Below, one piece after another: positions 16,635 through 23,965 of a stretch of DNA of 64,000 nt. Each line of letters starts with the position of its first letter. Position 1 is the stretch's first letter. The stretch comes from Salipaludibacillus neizhouensis (lineage in GTDB: Bacteria > Bacillota > Bacilli > Bacillales > Salisediminibacteriaceae): assembly GCF_002886185.1 (NCBI RefSeq), contig NZ_KZ614146.1:3299556-3363555 (forward strand), given 5' to 3'. The position numbers and the translations under genes are program-made. The notes under the pieces were generated by a model. It worked only from the letters and a program-made list of their open reading frames with translations. It had not been told where the DNA came from and ran no database searches.

Positions 16635-17618
16635 CTACTTTATTTGTAAAAGTCTCCGTTGCGATAAATGTACTAACTCCCCGCTAAGACTACACAATAC
16701 GAGCACCTTTTTATGAGACAAAGCCTGAAACCCTATGTCAGACATATGATCCTGCAATGACGGTGGTAATCGCCGATAATAAGGTTCTAGGGCTAATCCA
16801 TTTGATGTCTCCAAGAATAACCAAAACGCTTCTCCGTATAATTGCCATTTTAAACTTAGTGTTTCTTCTTTTTGTAGTAATCGTAACGCCTTTTGACCAC
16901 ACAATCTATCTTGAATAGGTGATAAGCCGAATTCAAACGAATGTCCTTTCACTCTTAAGTGCTTTCGAAATGCTGTCATTTTCCCAGGGAACTCGGCTGC
17001 GTTAACTTCATTATTAAAAGGTACAGCTGACTCAAACTCTTGATAATGTCCACATAATTGATGAATATGAGGAATGACTCGATCATTAGAAACAGAGTGC
17101 TTTTGAAAGAATAAATATAACAAGGCCGCTTCCGACCAAGCTCCCATCGCAGCGTATGTCGCAGAAAAATTTCTTTTCTCTTTCAGACAGGATTTCGCAA
17201 ACATTGTCCGTGATGTCACAATGTCCGTTACCTGATCCAACTGTTTTTGCCTGCCCTCCTCAGAGAATAAATAATCTTTCACCCAAGTTTGTATATTTTT
17301 TAATTGATTATTAGTATCTATAATAACTATACTCTCGACTAAAAACCGATAATCCCAAGGGCTCTCCATAACCATCCTTTTTGTTGGCAGCTTGTTTAAA
17401 GGTTTTTTGTCTATTTGAAGTATTTCATCCCTATATTCAATATTCTTCGATCCAATAAAACCTCTATCTTTTGAATAAAGTGTTATATCCACATCACTAA
17501 ATTCATCCGCTTCACCTCTAGCTACCGATCCACTTACAAGAACGTGACTTATATTACAATTACTGTCGTAAATATAATTTTTAGCAATATCCATCAGTTC
17601 CAAGCTTCTCTTATTCAT
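16635..17618 (-). CDS. Nucleotidyltransferase-domain protein (aminoglycoside-adenylyltransferase-like)
   Basis: Near the N-terminus, HVLVSGSVARGEADEFSDVD is the GS-x-RG-x(n)-D-x-D active site of the MNT/KNT nucleotidyltransferase fold. The remaining 250 residues are mostly helical, as in stand-alone nucleotidyltransferases. The substrate is not predictable; a resistance function is possible but unsupported. The start was set at the ATG at 17618 because CGGAGGTTAAC precedes it; an open frame continues upstream to 17675 without a site. Confidence 0.75.
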   Translation of the reverse strand: MNKRSLELMDIAKNYIYDSNCNISHVLVSGSVARGEADEFSDVDITLYSKDRGFIGSKNIEYRDEILQIDKKPLNKLPTKRMVMESPWDYRFLVESIVIIDTNNQLKNIQTWVKDYLFSEEGRQKQLDQVTDIVTSRTMFAKSCLKEKRNFSATYAAMGAWSEAALLYLFFQKHSVSNDRVIPHIHQLCGHYQEFESAVPFNNEVNAAEFPGKMTAFRKHLRVKGHSFEFGLSPIQDRLCGQKALRLLQKEETLSLKWQLYGEAFWLFLETSNGLALEPYYRRLPPSLQDHMSDIGFQALSHKKVLVLCSLSGELVHLSQRRLLQIK

Positions 17619-18254
17619 GTTAACCTCCGGAAATTTTGACGTCTCTATAATAGCCTTTTCTATACAATACGACATAATTCCTTGTAGATTTTTCGAAAAT
17701 TTTGCTATATTTTGCAGCTAGGTCATTAGATGTCATTTCTATTGAACTACACATTATCCAAATTCTATTAAGCTATTTTATCTTTATACTACTTTAAGAA
17801 GAATCTATGTTTTTGAATTTGTATCTATATTATCTGAGGCACTATAAAAATTGAAAGAAATATAAAAAAGTAACCTCCTTTCTAATTGTACTTTAATCCC
17901 TCTCGTTAATAGAGTACACCTCTCCAATCTTTCATATGAATAAACGGCTCAAGGCTTGACTAAAAGAGCAAGTCTACAATACTGAACACCCAGCAACCTT
18001 ATTTTACCCCCTAAGAGAACAGTCCCATTAAAGGCTTAAAAATGGATTTCAGGACAAAAAATCATTCTATTTTCCTAGATTTATTATCAGACCTTAATTT
18101 CTTAACTATTTTATGAGGGGCATTTGGAATCCATTCCCTAAGAAACTACAAATAAAAAGCACCTCCCATAGTGGAAGATGCAGTAAAACTACTTTGTGAC
18201 AGAATTGAAATCAACACTAATATCACGGTTATTTTTGGAAAACGAATTCCTATA
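17619..18254. other. 636-bp intergenic region
   Basis: No convincing gene is present. On the minus strand AGAAAGGAGGTTAC occurs near 17870-17885 without a usable start codon behind it. Near 18159-18181 GCACCTCC and GGAAGATGC form an imperfect minus-strand hairpin followed by TTTTTAT, a possible terminator for the HAD gene. Confidence 0.4.
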
Positions 18255-18929
18255 TCAAAAGACCGGCCACTGATTTTTTTCTGCAATTTGCTTCATAGTA
18301 GAGTTAGGATTAACTACTACTGGTTTATTGACAAACTCCAGTAAAGGAAGATCGCTCTCACTATCTGCATACGCCCATAAATTATCGCCGTCTGAACGAG
18401 AAGTCTCATCATGAGACATTTTCTCTCCAATCCAGTCAACAATTTTTCTTACCTTCTCTTGACCGTTTACAATCGTACCTATTTCTCCCGTACAATATCC
18501 TTGATCATCAAATAAGATCTCTGTACTTATCACTGGCACATCCAATTGTAACTCTCTAATAAAAGCTTCAAGAAACGGGGTTAGCGCTCCTGACAATATT
18601 ATCACTTGATCTCCTTTTGACTGATGCTCACGTATTGTATGCACTAAATCTTGATGGACTTCGTGTGATCCCGCTAGAACGAGGTGGTTGAAAAACTCAT
18701 CTAATTCCTGTTTTGTTTTCCCTTTAAACGACTTGGCAAAAGCTTTAAAAAAAGTGTGTCTGAACGCCTGCTTCCCTTTCCATACACCAAGGCCTACAGC
18801 TTTCACCATTCCCCCACTGACTAACAACCACTCTTTCCATGTAAACTCTTTTTCAGCTACTAAAAACATCGCCTTAAATGAGTTACCTTGATAAAGTGTT
18901 CCGTCAAAATCCACTGTTACAATCGCCAT
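18255..18929 (-). CDS. HAD-IB family phosphatase
   Basis: The 224-aa protein has HAD motif I (VTVDFDGTLYQGNSF, nucleophile Asp8), motif II (VIILSGALTPF), a lysine region and motif III (AYADSESDLPLLEFV). The subfamily IB cap resembles phosphoserine phosphatases and lysophosphatidic-type phosphatases. It is probably cytoplasmic; the substrate is unknown. It stands alone, 63 bases downstream of the ABC operon on the same strand. Confidence 0.82.
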   Translation of the reverse strand: MAIVTVDFDGTLYQGNSFKAMFLVAEKEFTWKEWLLVSGGMVKAVGLGVWKGKQAFRHTFFKAFAKSFKGKTKQELDEFFNHLVLAGSHEVHQDLVHTIREHQSKGDQVIILSGALTPFLEAFIRELQLDVPVISTEILFDDQGYCTGEIGTIVNGQEKVRKIVDWIGEKMSHDETSRSDGDNLWAYADSESDLPLLEFVNKPVVVNPNSTMKQIAEKNQWPVF

Positions 18930-18992
18930 CTAAACACCTGCCTCTTTAGCAAGTTTAATAGAGTTGTCCCGAAATGTAAATATATAACAAAA

Positions 18993-19688
18993 CTATTCCA
19001 CTTTAATAATATCAACATTAGTATCATCACCTATTTCTAAACCTTCAGGCACCTTGAGATAAAGGATTTGTCCCCCCATCGATGATGATGAACTGCGGCC
19101 CATCATCTTCGATTCTCCATAGAATTGACTCATAGGAAATCCCATCTCGAACTCTCCGTGATTAATCGTAACCGACAGAGGTTCATAAATATTAAGCGAG
19201 TTATTTTTCAGTTCAACTCTAATTGGACTTACTTCATTAGAAAAATCCCACTCATCTACAATTAATCTAGGATAAAAATAAGTAGCTTCTATCATTTCTG
19301 TATACTCTGACGTTTCCTCCAGATAAACAGCAACGTAGAACTCCTCAGCTTTTTGCTCAATATTCAAAACATCATTCTCGTAGTCAAATGCCCATAACTC
19401 CGTTTTATTTTTATCTACTAACTCTTCGATCTCCCCTTTTAAAAGAGCATCTTCAATATAGATATCTTGTTCATGCACTACATCGCCCTTAGCAATTTCA
19501 CCTTTCAAAGATTCTGTTTCGATTGGAAGCAAAAAAGCAACTGGTACAGAAAGTACTAAAATACTTAAATAACCTAAGAACAACCACTTCAGACCTTTAG
19601 AGTTACTTCTTATTATCTTATTATCGATTCCTTTTTTCATAAAATACACTATCAGTCCAATAATAACTAAAATAATGAGCATCCCCAT
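18993..19688 (-). CDS. Membrane-anchored protein of the YtrA-type ABC operon
   Basis: The 231-aa protein has two N-terminal transmembrane helices (about residues 3-16 and 33-52) and a large, acidic extracytoplasmic domain rich in beta-type sequence. Its ATG overlaps the stop of the permease gene (TAATG), so translation is coupled. I do not recognise a named family. Its position suggests an accessory or sensor subunit of the transporter. Confidence 0.55.
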   Translation of the reverse strand: MGMLIILVIIGLIVYFMKKGIDNKIIRSNSKGLKWLFLGYLSILVLSVPVAFLLPIETESLKGEIAKGDVVHEQDIYIEDALLKGEIEELVDKNKTELWAFDYENDVLNIEQKAEEFYVAVYLEETSEYTEMIEATYFYPRLIVDEWDFSNEVSPIRVELKNNSLNIYEPLSVTINHGEFEMGFPMSQFYGESKMMGRSSSSSMGGQILYLKVPEGLEIGDDTNVDIIKVE

Positions 19689-20293
19689 TAGCGAATCACC
19701 TCCATCTTATTCGTAAGGAGAATCGTGCTTAAATAGATCACCAATATCGAGACTATCATTTTTAAAGTAAATAATACGAATGATGATTCCATCATGAAAA
19801 AATTAATTATCGAAATTATCATACCTTGCTCACCTGAATTGATCATCAATCCACCTAAAAATACAACCGGAATGATTACTTGCAGAGCTTTGTTAAATTG
19901 AATTAGCATCCCAAATAAATAACCTAGTACACTAAAGACTAGTAAATAGAGAAAAGCTGTAGCAAATCCAATTATAAATTCATGAGCTTGGGCTGACATT
20001 AGAAAATCCTCAGTTATGTGTCCCTCATCTTGATAGATAAAAATAATCACTCTGATTAGAAATGGAGACAGAGAGGCCGTTAACGAGCCAAGAAAGCTCA
20101 TTGTCAGCAGAAATAATCCATTTGCTAAATGACTGGTTAGCCGATTTGTTACAAACATAAAATCAGCATATCTATACCCTTTTGTAGTTAGTAAAAACGC
20201 TGTAATAAATCCCCACAACATAGTTAGAACAAAAACACTAGATGCGGAATAGTAATTAATTTTCACTTCAAAAATATCAAAACCCGCACTCAT
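19688..20293 (-). CDS. ABC-2-like permease, apparently missing its N-terminus
   Basis: The 201-residue frame has five to six transmembrane helices (for example SSVFVLTMLWGFITAFLLTT, FLLTMSFLGSLTASLSPFLI and IIPVVFLGGLMIN), typical of the small permeases encoded beside YtrA-type regulators. The ATG at 20293 lacks a good site. A 42-codon frame immediately upstream, with a strong ribosome binding site, encodes what looks like the true N-terminus in another phase, so the gene is probably frameshifted near 20305. Confidence 0.6.
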   Translation of the reverse strand: MSAGFDIFEVKINYYSASSVFVLTMLWGFITAFLLTTKGYRYADFMFVTNRLTSHLANGLFLLTMSFLGSLTASLSPFLIRVIIFIYQDEGHITEDFLMSAQAHEFIIGFATAFLYLLVFSVLGYLFGMLIQFNKALQVIIPVVFLGGLMINSGEQGMIISIINFFMMESSFVLFTLKMIVSILVIYLSTILLTNKMEVIR

Positions 20294-20303
20294 CTCACCA
20301 CTA

Positions 20304-20432
20304 TTAAATGCTAATAATAGAGATAATCTGTAGAAAAATTAACGTGGTAAATACACCTGAATATGAGTTTAGTTTAAATAAATATAATTTTTTAATCGTA
20401 TCATCCATGTTAATTTTAGCTAAAGACATCAT
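20304..20432 (-). pseudogene. Detached 5' part of the ABC permease gene
   Basis: ATGATG at 20432 follows AAAGGAGG and overlaps the end of the ATPase gene. The 42-codon frame (SLAKINMDDTIKKLYLFKLN, then a hydrophobic TTLIFLQIISIIS) stops at TAA. Removing one T from the ATTTAAT at the end would continue into NSGEMSAG and the permease frame at 20293. This fits a single-base frameshift, whether real or a sequencing error. Confidence 0.55.
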
Positions 20433-21309
20433 CAATACCTCCTTTTGACGAGCTTGTTAAATAAACACAAACCTCACTTGGTGTAACATTGGAAATCTCC
20501 ATTCCACTTCTTTTTATTCGTTGAAGAGTTTCCTCTGAATACGTGTTTTTTGAAACAATATACATTTGATCCGGGCCATGAGTTTTCTGATACAAAATAG
20601 ATTGATCTTTTGTAGACTCTTTTACTAGTTCCGCTTTACCTTTGAAGGCTATAGCATAGTTTTTTAAATCTTCAATAGGCATGTGTAAATGAGTCTCACC
20701 GTCCTTAATCAGCAAGACTTCTTCTAGCAGATCTTCCATTTCATTTAAATGGTGACTCGAGAGCAGGATTGTTCTCGGATGCGCGAGGTAGTCTTTTAAC
20801 AGAGCTCGGTAAAAATCATTTCGTACCGCTTCATCCATTCCAGTCGTCGGCTCATCAAACACAGTTAATGGACAACGGGAAGCTAAACCAATTATCATAT
20901 TGAATGTACTCTTTTTACCTTTCGACAACGTATCATGACTTTGGTTTTCATCAAATGAAAAGTATTCAAATAAACGCTGAGCTAACGATGCATCCCATTT
21001 TTCATAAAATCTTCCCGCTTCTATTAATATTCCTTTTAAATTCAAGGAAGGCATACTCATCTTGTCATCGACTAAGATAGAATTTGCGGAAACCAAAAGG
21101 CTATTAAATGGTTTTTCTGAAAATACCTTTACCTCTTCTGAAGTTGCTTGAATGAAGCCTGATATAATATTTAATATCGTTGTTTTACCGGCACCATTTC
21201 TTCCAATCAAGCCCGTTATTTTATTTTCCTCAATAGAGAATGTCGCATTATTTAACGCTTTTGTACGTCCAAACTTTTTCGATACATCCTGAAAATGGAC
21301 CACTGTCAT
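20416..21309 (-). CDS. ABC transporter ATP-binding protein
   Basis: The 297-aa protein has Walker A (GLIGRNGAGKTTILNII), a degenerate signature (DTLSKGKKSTFNM), Walker B (LTVFDEPTTGMD) and a switch histidine in ILLSSHHLNEM. It is the ATPase of a YtrB-like exporter. Its start overlaps the regulator stop (ATGA) and its end overlaps the permease start, so the genes are tightly coupled. Confidence 0.88.
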   Translation of the reverse strand: MTVVHFQDVSKKFGRTKALNNATFSIEENKITGLIGRNGAGKTTILNIISGFIQATSEEVKVFSEKPFNSLLVSANSILVDDKMSMPSLNLKGILIEAGRFYEKWDASLAQRLFEYFSFDENQSHDTLSKGKKSTFNMIIGLASRCPLTVFDEPTTGMDEAVRNDFYRALLKDYLAHPRTILLSSHHLNEMEDLLEEVLLIKDGETHLHMPIEDLKNYAIAFKGKAELVKESTKDQSILYQKTHGPDQMYIVSKNTYSEETLQRIKRSGMEISNVTPSEVCVYLTSSSKGGIDDVFS

Positions 21310-21692
21310 TTTTCTTCACCCTTCCCTTCAAGGTTTGCCTGTCTAATCATTTCAAGAAGTTCTTTTTCATCCACATCTAAATATTTCGCTTCCAAAACTA
21401 ATTCTTGAACTAACCTCTTCAACGTCTGTTCCTTACGTTTATTAATGATATTTTTTTTCGCATCTATCGAGACAAACATCCCTAATCCTCGCTTTTTATA
21501 AATGACGTTTTCATCCATTAATATCATCAGTCCCTTGCCGGCTGTGGCTGGATTAATATTAAACATTTCTGCCAATTGATATTGGGAATTGACCTTATCA
21601 TCCTTCTTGAAGTTTCCATTTAAGATTTCCGTCTCAATCCATTCAGCAATTTGTACGTAAATAGGTTTTGTGCCCTCTGTATTTAAAAACAA
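21306..21692 (-). CDS. GntR-family (YtrA subfamily) transcriptional regulator
   Basis: The product (about 129 aa) begins LFLNTEGTKPIYVQIAEWIE and has the winged HTH KVNSQYQLAEMFNINPATAG. A short C-terminal helical region follows, as in YtrA-type repressors that control a downstream ABC operon in response to envelope stress. The start is probably the TTG at 21692, because the upstream ATGGAAGGAGGGG itself acts as the Shine-Dalgarno sequence. The first 20 bases of the operon leader were not examined for an operator. Confidence 0.85.
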   Translation of the reverse strand: MFLNTEGTKPIYVQIAEWIETEILNGNFKKDDKVNSQYQLAEMFNINPATAGKGLMILMDENVIYKKRGLGMFVSIDAKKNIINKRKEQTLKRLVQELVLEAKYLDVDEKELLEMIRQANLEGKGEEK

Positions 21693-21919
21693 GACCACCC
21701 CTCCTTCCATGAGACATAGTGCATTAGTGTTGTAATGTACTATGATTATATCCTATTATTGGAATTAAAGTAAATAGTTTTCTCACTAATTTTTTAAAGT
21801 TTCAATTAATGCTAATGACAATTATTCGGCTTGTTTAAGTGAACAATTTACTCATGAGTTTACTTATGATTCATACATAAATTTCGATTTTTCATAAACA
21901 CTATGTAGTGGAGGTGAGT

Positions 21920-22084
21920 GTGATAAATAATCATGAGAAACGCAATGAACAGCATAACAAAAAAAATCGTAGTACTGACAAAAACATTTACTTAGATGCA
22001 CGAAATGGACAAACTGAGTTTGCGGCAGAAAATGATGCTCAACAAATCAAAAAGTCGAAGAAAAGTAAAAAACGTGATCGTTAA
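21920..22084 (+). CDS. Gamma-type SASP-like small spore protein
   Basis: A GTG at 21920 with GGAGGTGAG just upstream opens a 54-codon frame. The core NGQTEFAAENDAQQIKK resembles the TEFA-(S/A)E-(T/N)-(D/N)-AQ-x-(V/I)-K repeat of gamma-type small acid-soluble spore proteins (SspE). It is flanked by Lys/Arg/Asn-rich ends. A terminator follows directly. Only one repeat unit is present and the protein is unusually basic, so the assignment is by motif. Gamma-type SASPs are amino-acid stores in the spore core. Confidence 0.6.
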   Translation: MINNHEKRNEQHNKKNRSTDKNIYLDARNGQTEFAAENDAQQIKKSKKSKKRDR

Positions 22085-22101
22085 TTTCTAAAAAGGATAG
22101 T

Positions 22102-22149
22102 AGCTGTCTTGAAAGGAAATATTTTCAATCCTTCATAGACAGCTTTTTA
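22102..22149 (+). terminator. Terminator after the SASP-like gene
   Basis: AGCTGTCTTGAAAGG (22102-22116) pairs with CCTTCATAGACAGCT (22130-22144) with a small bulge, followed by TTTTTATTTT. Confidence 0.8.
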
Positions 22150-22264
22150 TTTTGACTGATTTAGCTGTTTCTTTCCCTTACAATACATAACTTCAAATAG
22201 ATGAAAGCTCAAGGAAAGAAAGCTATAATTAACAAAGACTAATAACAAAAGGAGATTCTTACTT

Positions 22265-23737
22265 ATGCTAAATGAACGCTTACAGAAGTTTTACGAAGAA
22301 CAATTAGAGGAATTGACGATAGACGACATTCGGATCGCTTTAAAAAAAGAGTTAATTACCATAAAAGAGTTGATCATGCTGTACCTCAAACGAATAGCAG
22401 AGTTTGATAAAGGAGAGAACGGCGTTAATGCTATTTTAGAAATAAATCCCGAGGCAATCCAACAGGCAGAAGCGTTAGACATGGAAAGGAAAGAATCAGG
22501 TTTTCGCAGCTCATTACATGGCATTCCTGTATTAATAAAGGACAACCTTGCAACAGCCGATAAAATGCATACGAGTGCTGGTTCTTTAGCCTTGGCCGAC
22601 AGCTATGCAATGAAGGATTCGTTTCTCGTGAAACAACTTCGCGAAGCTGGGGCGATCATTATTGGCAAGGCGAATATGACCGAGTGGGCAAACTTCATGA
22701 CAGAGAATATGAAAAATGGCTATAGTTCCCGTGGGGGGCAGGTCTTAAATCCTTATGGATCAGGTATTGATTGCGGGGGATCAAGCTCTGGATCAGCTGC
22801 TGGTATTGCAGCGAATCTTGCTATGGTTGCCATCGGGACAGAGACATCGGGTTCCATTCTGAGTCCAGCCAGTCAAAACTCCGTTGTTGGCGTGAAACCG
22901 ACAGTTGGTCTTTTAAGCCGATCAGGTATCATTCCCATATCTATTACACAAGATACTGCCGGACCAATTACACGAACGGTAAAGGATGCTGCGCTCTTAT
23001 TAAATACACTCGTTGCTCATGACCCATCTGATCCAGTCACAAAAACAAATCATGAACTCACAGAATTTAATTTCACTTCCAGTCTGGAAAAAGATACCTT
23101 ACAAGGTTCGCGGCTCGGAATTGCCCGGGAAGGGATTTTTGAAAATATATCGGATGAAGAAAAGCTTATAATGGAAGAAGCTATTCAGAAGTTGAAAGAC
23201 CTTGGAGCAGAAGTGATCGATTCCGTCGTTGTAAAGACAATGGATGCACCCTGGTCGATGGATGTCATGCTTTTTGAATTCAAAACGGCATTAAATAGCT
23301 ATCTGCATGAGTATGCATCAACTACTTCACCAAAAACGTTAGCAGATATTATCCAGTTTAACCGGCTCGAACCTTCCACGCGATTAAAGTATGGACAAAC
23401 AATCCTTGAAAAGTCTGAGCAATCGAGTGGTACGTTAACAGAACCTGCTTATTTACATGCATTAACCTTTGACTATACAAATTCAAAAGAAAAAGGTATC
23501 GATCTAACATTGGCTGAAAATAACCTGGATGCGATCGTTTATCCTAACAATCTTGGTGCCGCGATTCCTGCTAAAGCTGGCTATCCATCCATAACAGTTC
23601 CTGCCGGCTATACGTCTGAAGGTCATCCAGTTGGAATTACATTCACCAGCAAAGCCTATTCTGAACCAATGCTTTTAAAACTTGCATACGCATATGAACA
23701 AGCAACGCTGAAGAGAAAAGCCCCAAAGTTAGAATAA
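22265..23737 (+). CDS. Amidase-signature family amidase
   Basis: The 490-aa protein has the amidase signature: the catalytic lysine in GIPVLIKDNLATADK, the cis-Ser/Ser region CGGSSSGSAAGIAANLAMVA and TETSGSILSPASQNSVVGVK. It is longer than GatA and lacks linked gatB/gatC, so it is more likely a peptide or general amidase than the tRNA amidotransferase subunit. No signal peptide is evident. AAAGGAG precedes the ATG. Substrate unknown. Confidence 0.85.
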   Translation: MLNERLQKFYEEQLEELTIDDIRIALKKELITIKELIMLYLKRIAEFDKGENGVNAILEINPEAIQQAEALDMERKESGFRSSLHGIPVLIKDNLATADKMHTSAGSLALADSYAMKDSFLVKQLREAGAIIIGKANMTEWANFMTENMKNGYSSRGGQVLNPYGSGIDCGGSSSGSAAGIAANLAMVAIGTETSGSILSPASQNSVVGVKPTVGLLSRSGIIPISITQDTAGPITRTVKDAALLLNTLVAHDPSDPVTKTNHELTEFNFTSSLEKDTLQGSRLGIAREGIFENISDEEKLIMEEAIQKLKDLGAEVIDSVVVKTMDAPWSMDVMLFEFKTALNSYLHEYASTTSPKTLADIIQFNRLEPSTRLKYGQTILEKSEQSSGTLTEPAYLHALTFDYTNSKEKGIDLTLAENNLDAIVYPNNLGAAIPAKAGYPSITVPAGYTSEGHPVGITFTSKAYSEPMLLKLAYAYEQATLKRKAPKLE

Positions 23738-23794
23738 TTGCATTGCAGTCTTAAAATACTTCGTGTCTTTTTTTCTATTTTGTTGCTTTATAAT

Positions 23795-23872
23795 CATCGA
23801 AGGTTGTTTTGAAGCATTGCCCGAGAAAAGCGTCCGCCTAGAGCAGATTCGAGTCCTCTCTGTTAAAAGAAA
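23795..23872. repeat. Right half of dispersed repeat family B
   Basis: GAAGCATTGCCCGAGAAAAG, CGTCCGCCTAGAGCAGATTC and GAGTCCTCTCTGTT match the right half of the copy at 34769-34868. The preceding TGTTGCTTTATAATCATCGA is shared with 2950-2985. Confidence 0.65.
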
Positions 23873-23887
23873 ACAACCATCTCTAAA

Positions 23888-23939
23888 AAGACTGTTCTAC
23901 CAAATCATTATTCTTAACTGATTTGATAGAAACAGTCTT
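23888..23939. terminator. Terminator of ppdK (probably bidirectional)
   Basis: The arms AAGACTGT-TCTAC-CAAATCA and TGATTTG-ATAGA-AACAGTCTT pair with small bulges, and T-rich sequence follows on both strands. It lies about 30 bases past the ppdK stop. Confidence 0.75.
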
Positions 23940-23965
23940 CATTTTTAAAAATATAGTCAACTAAC

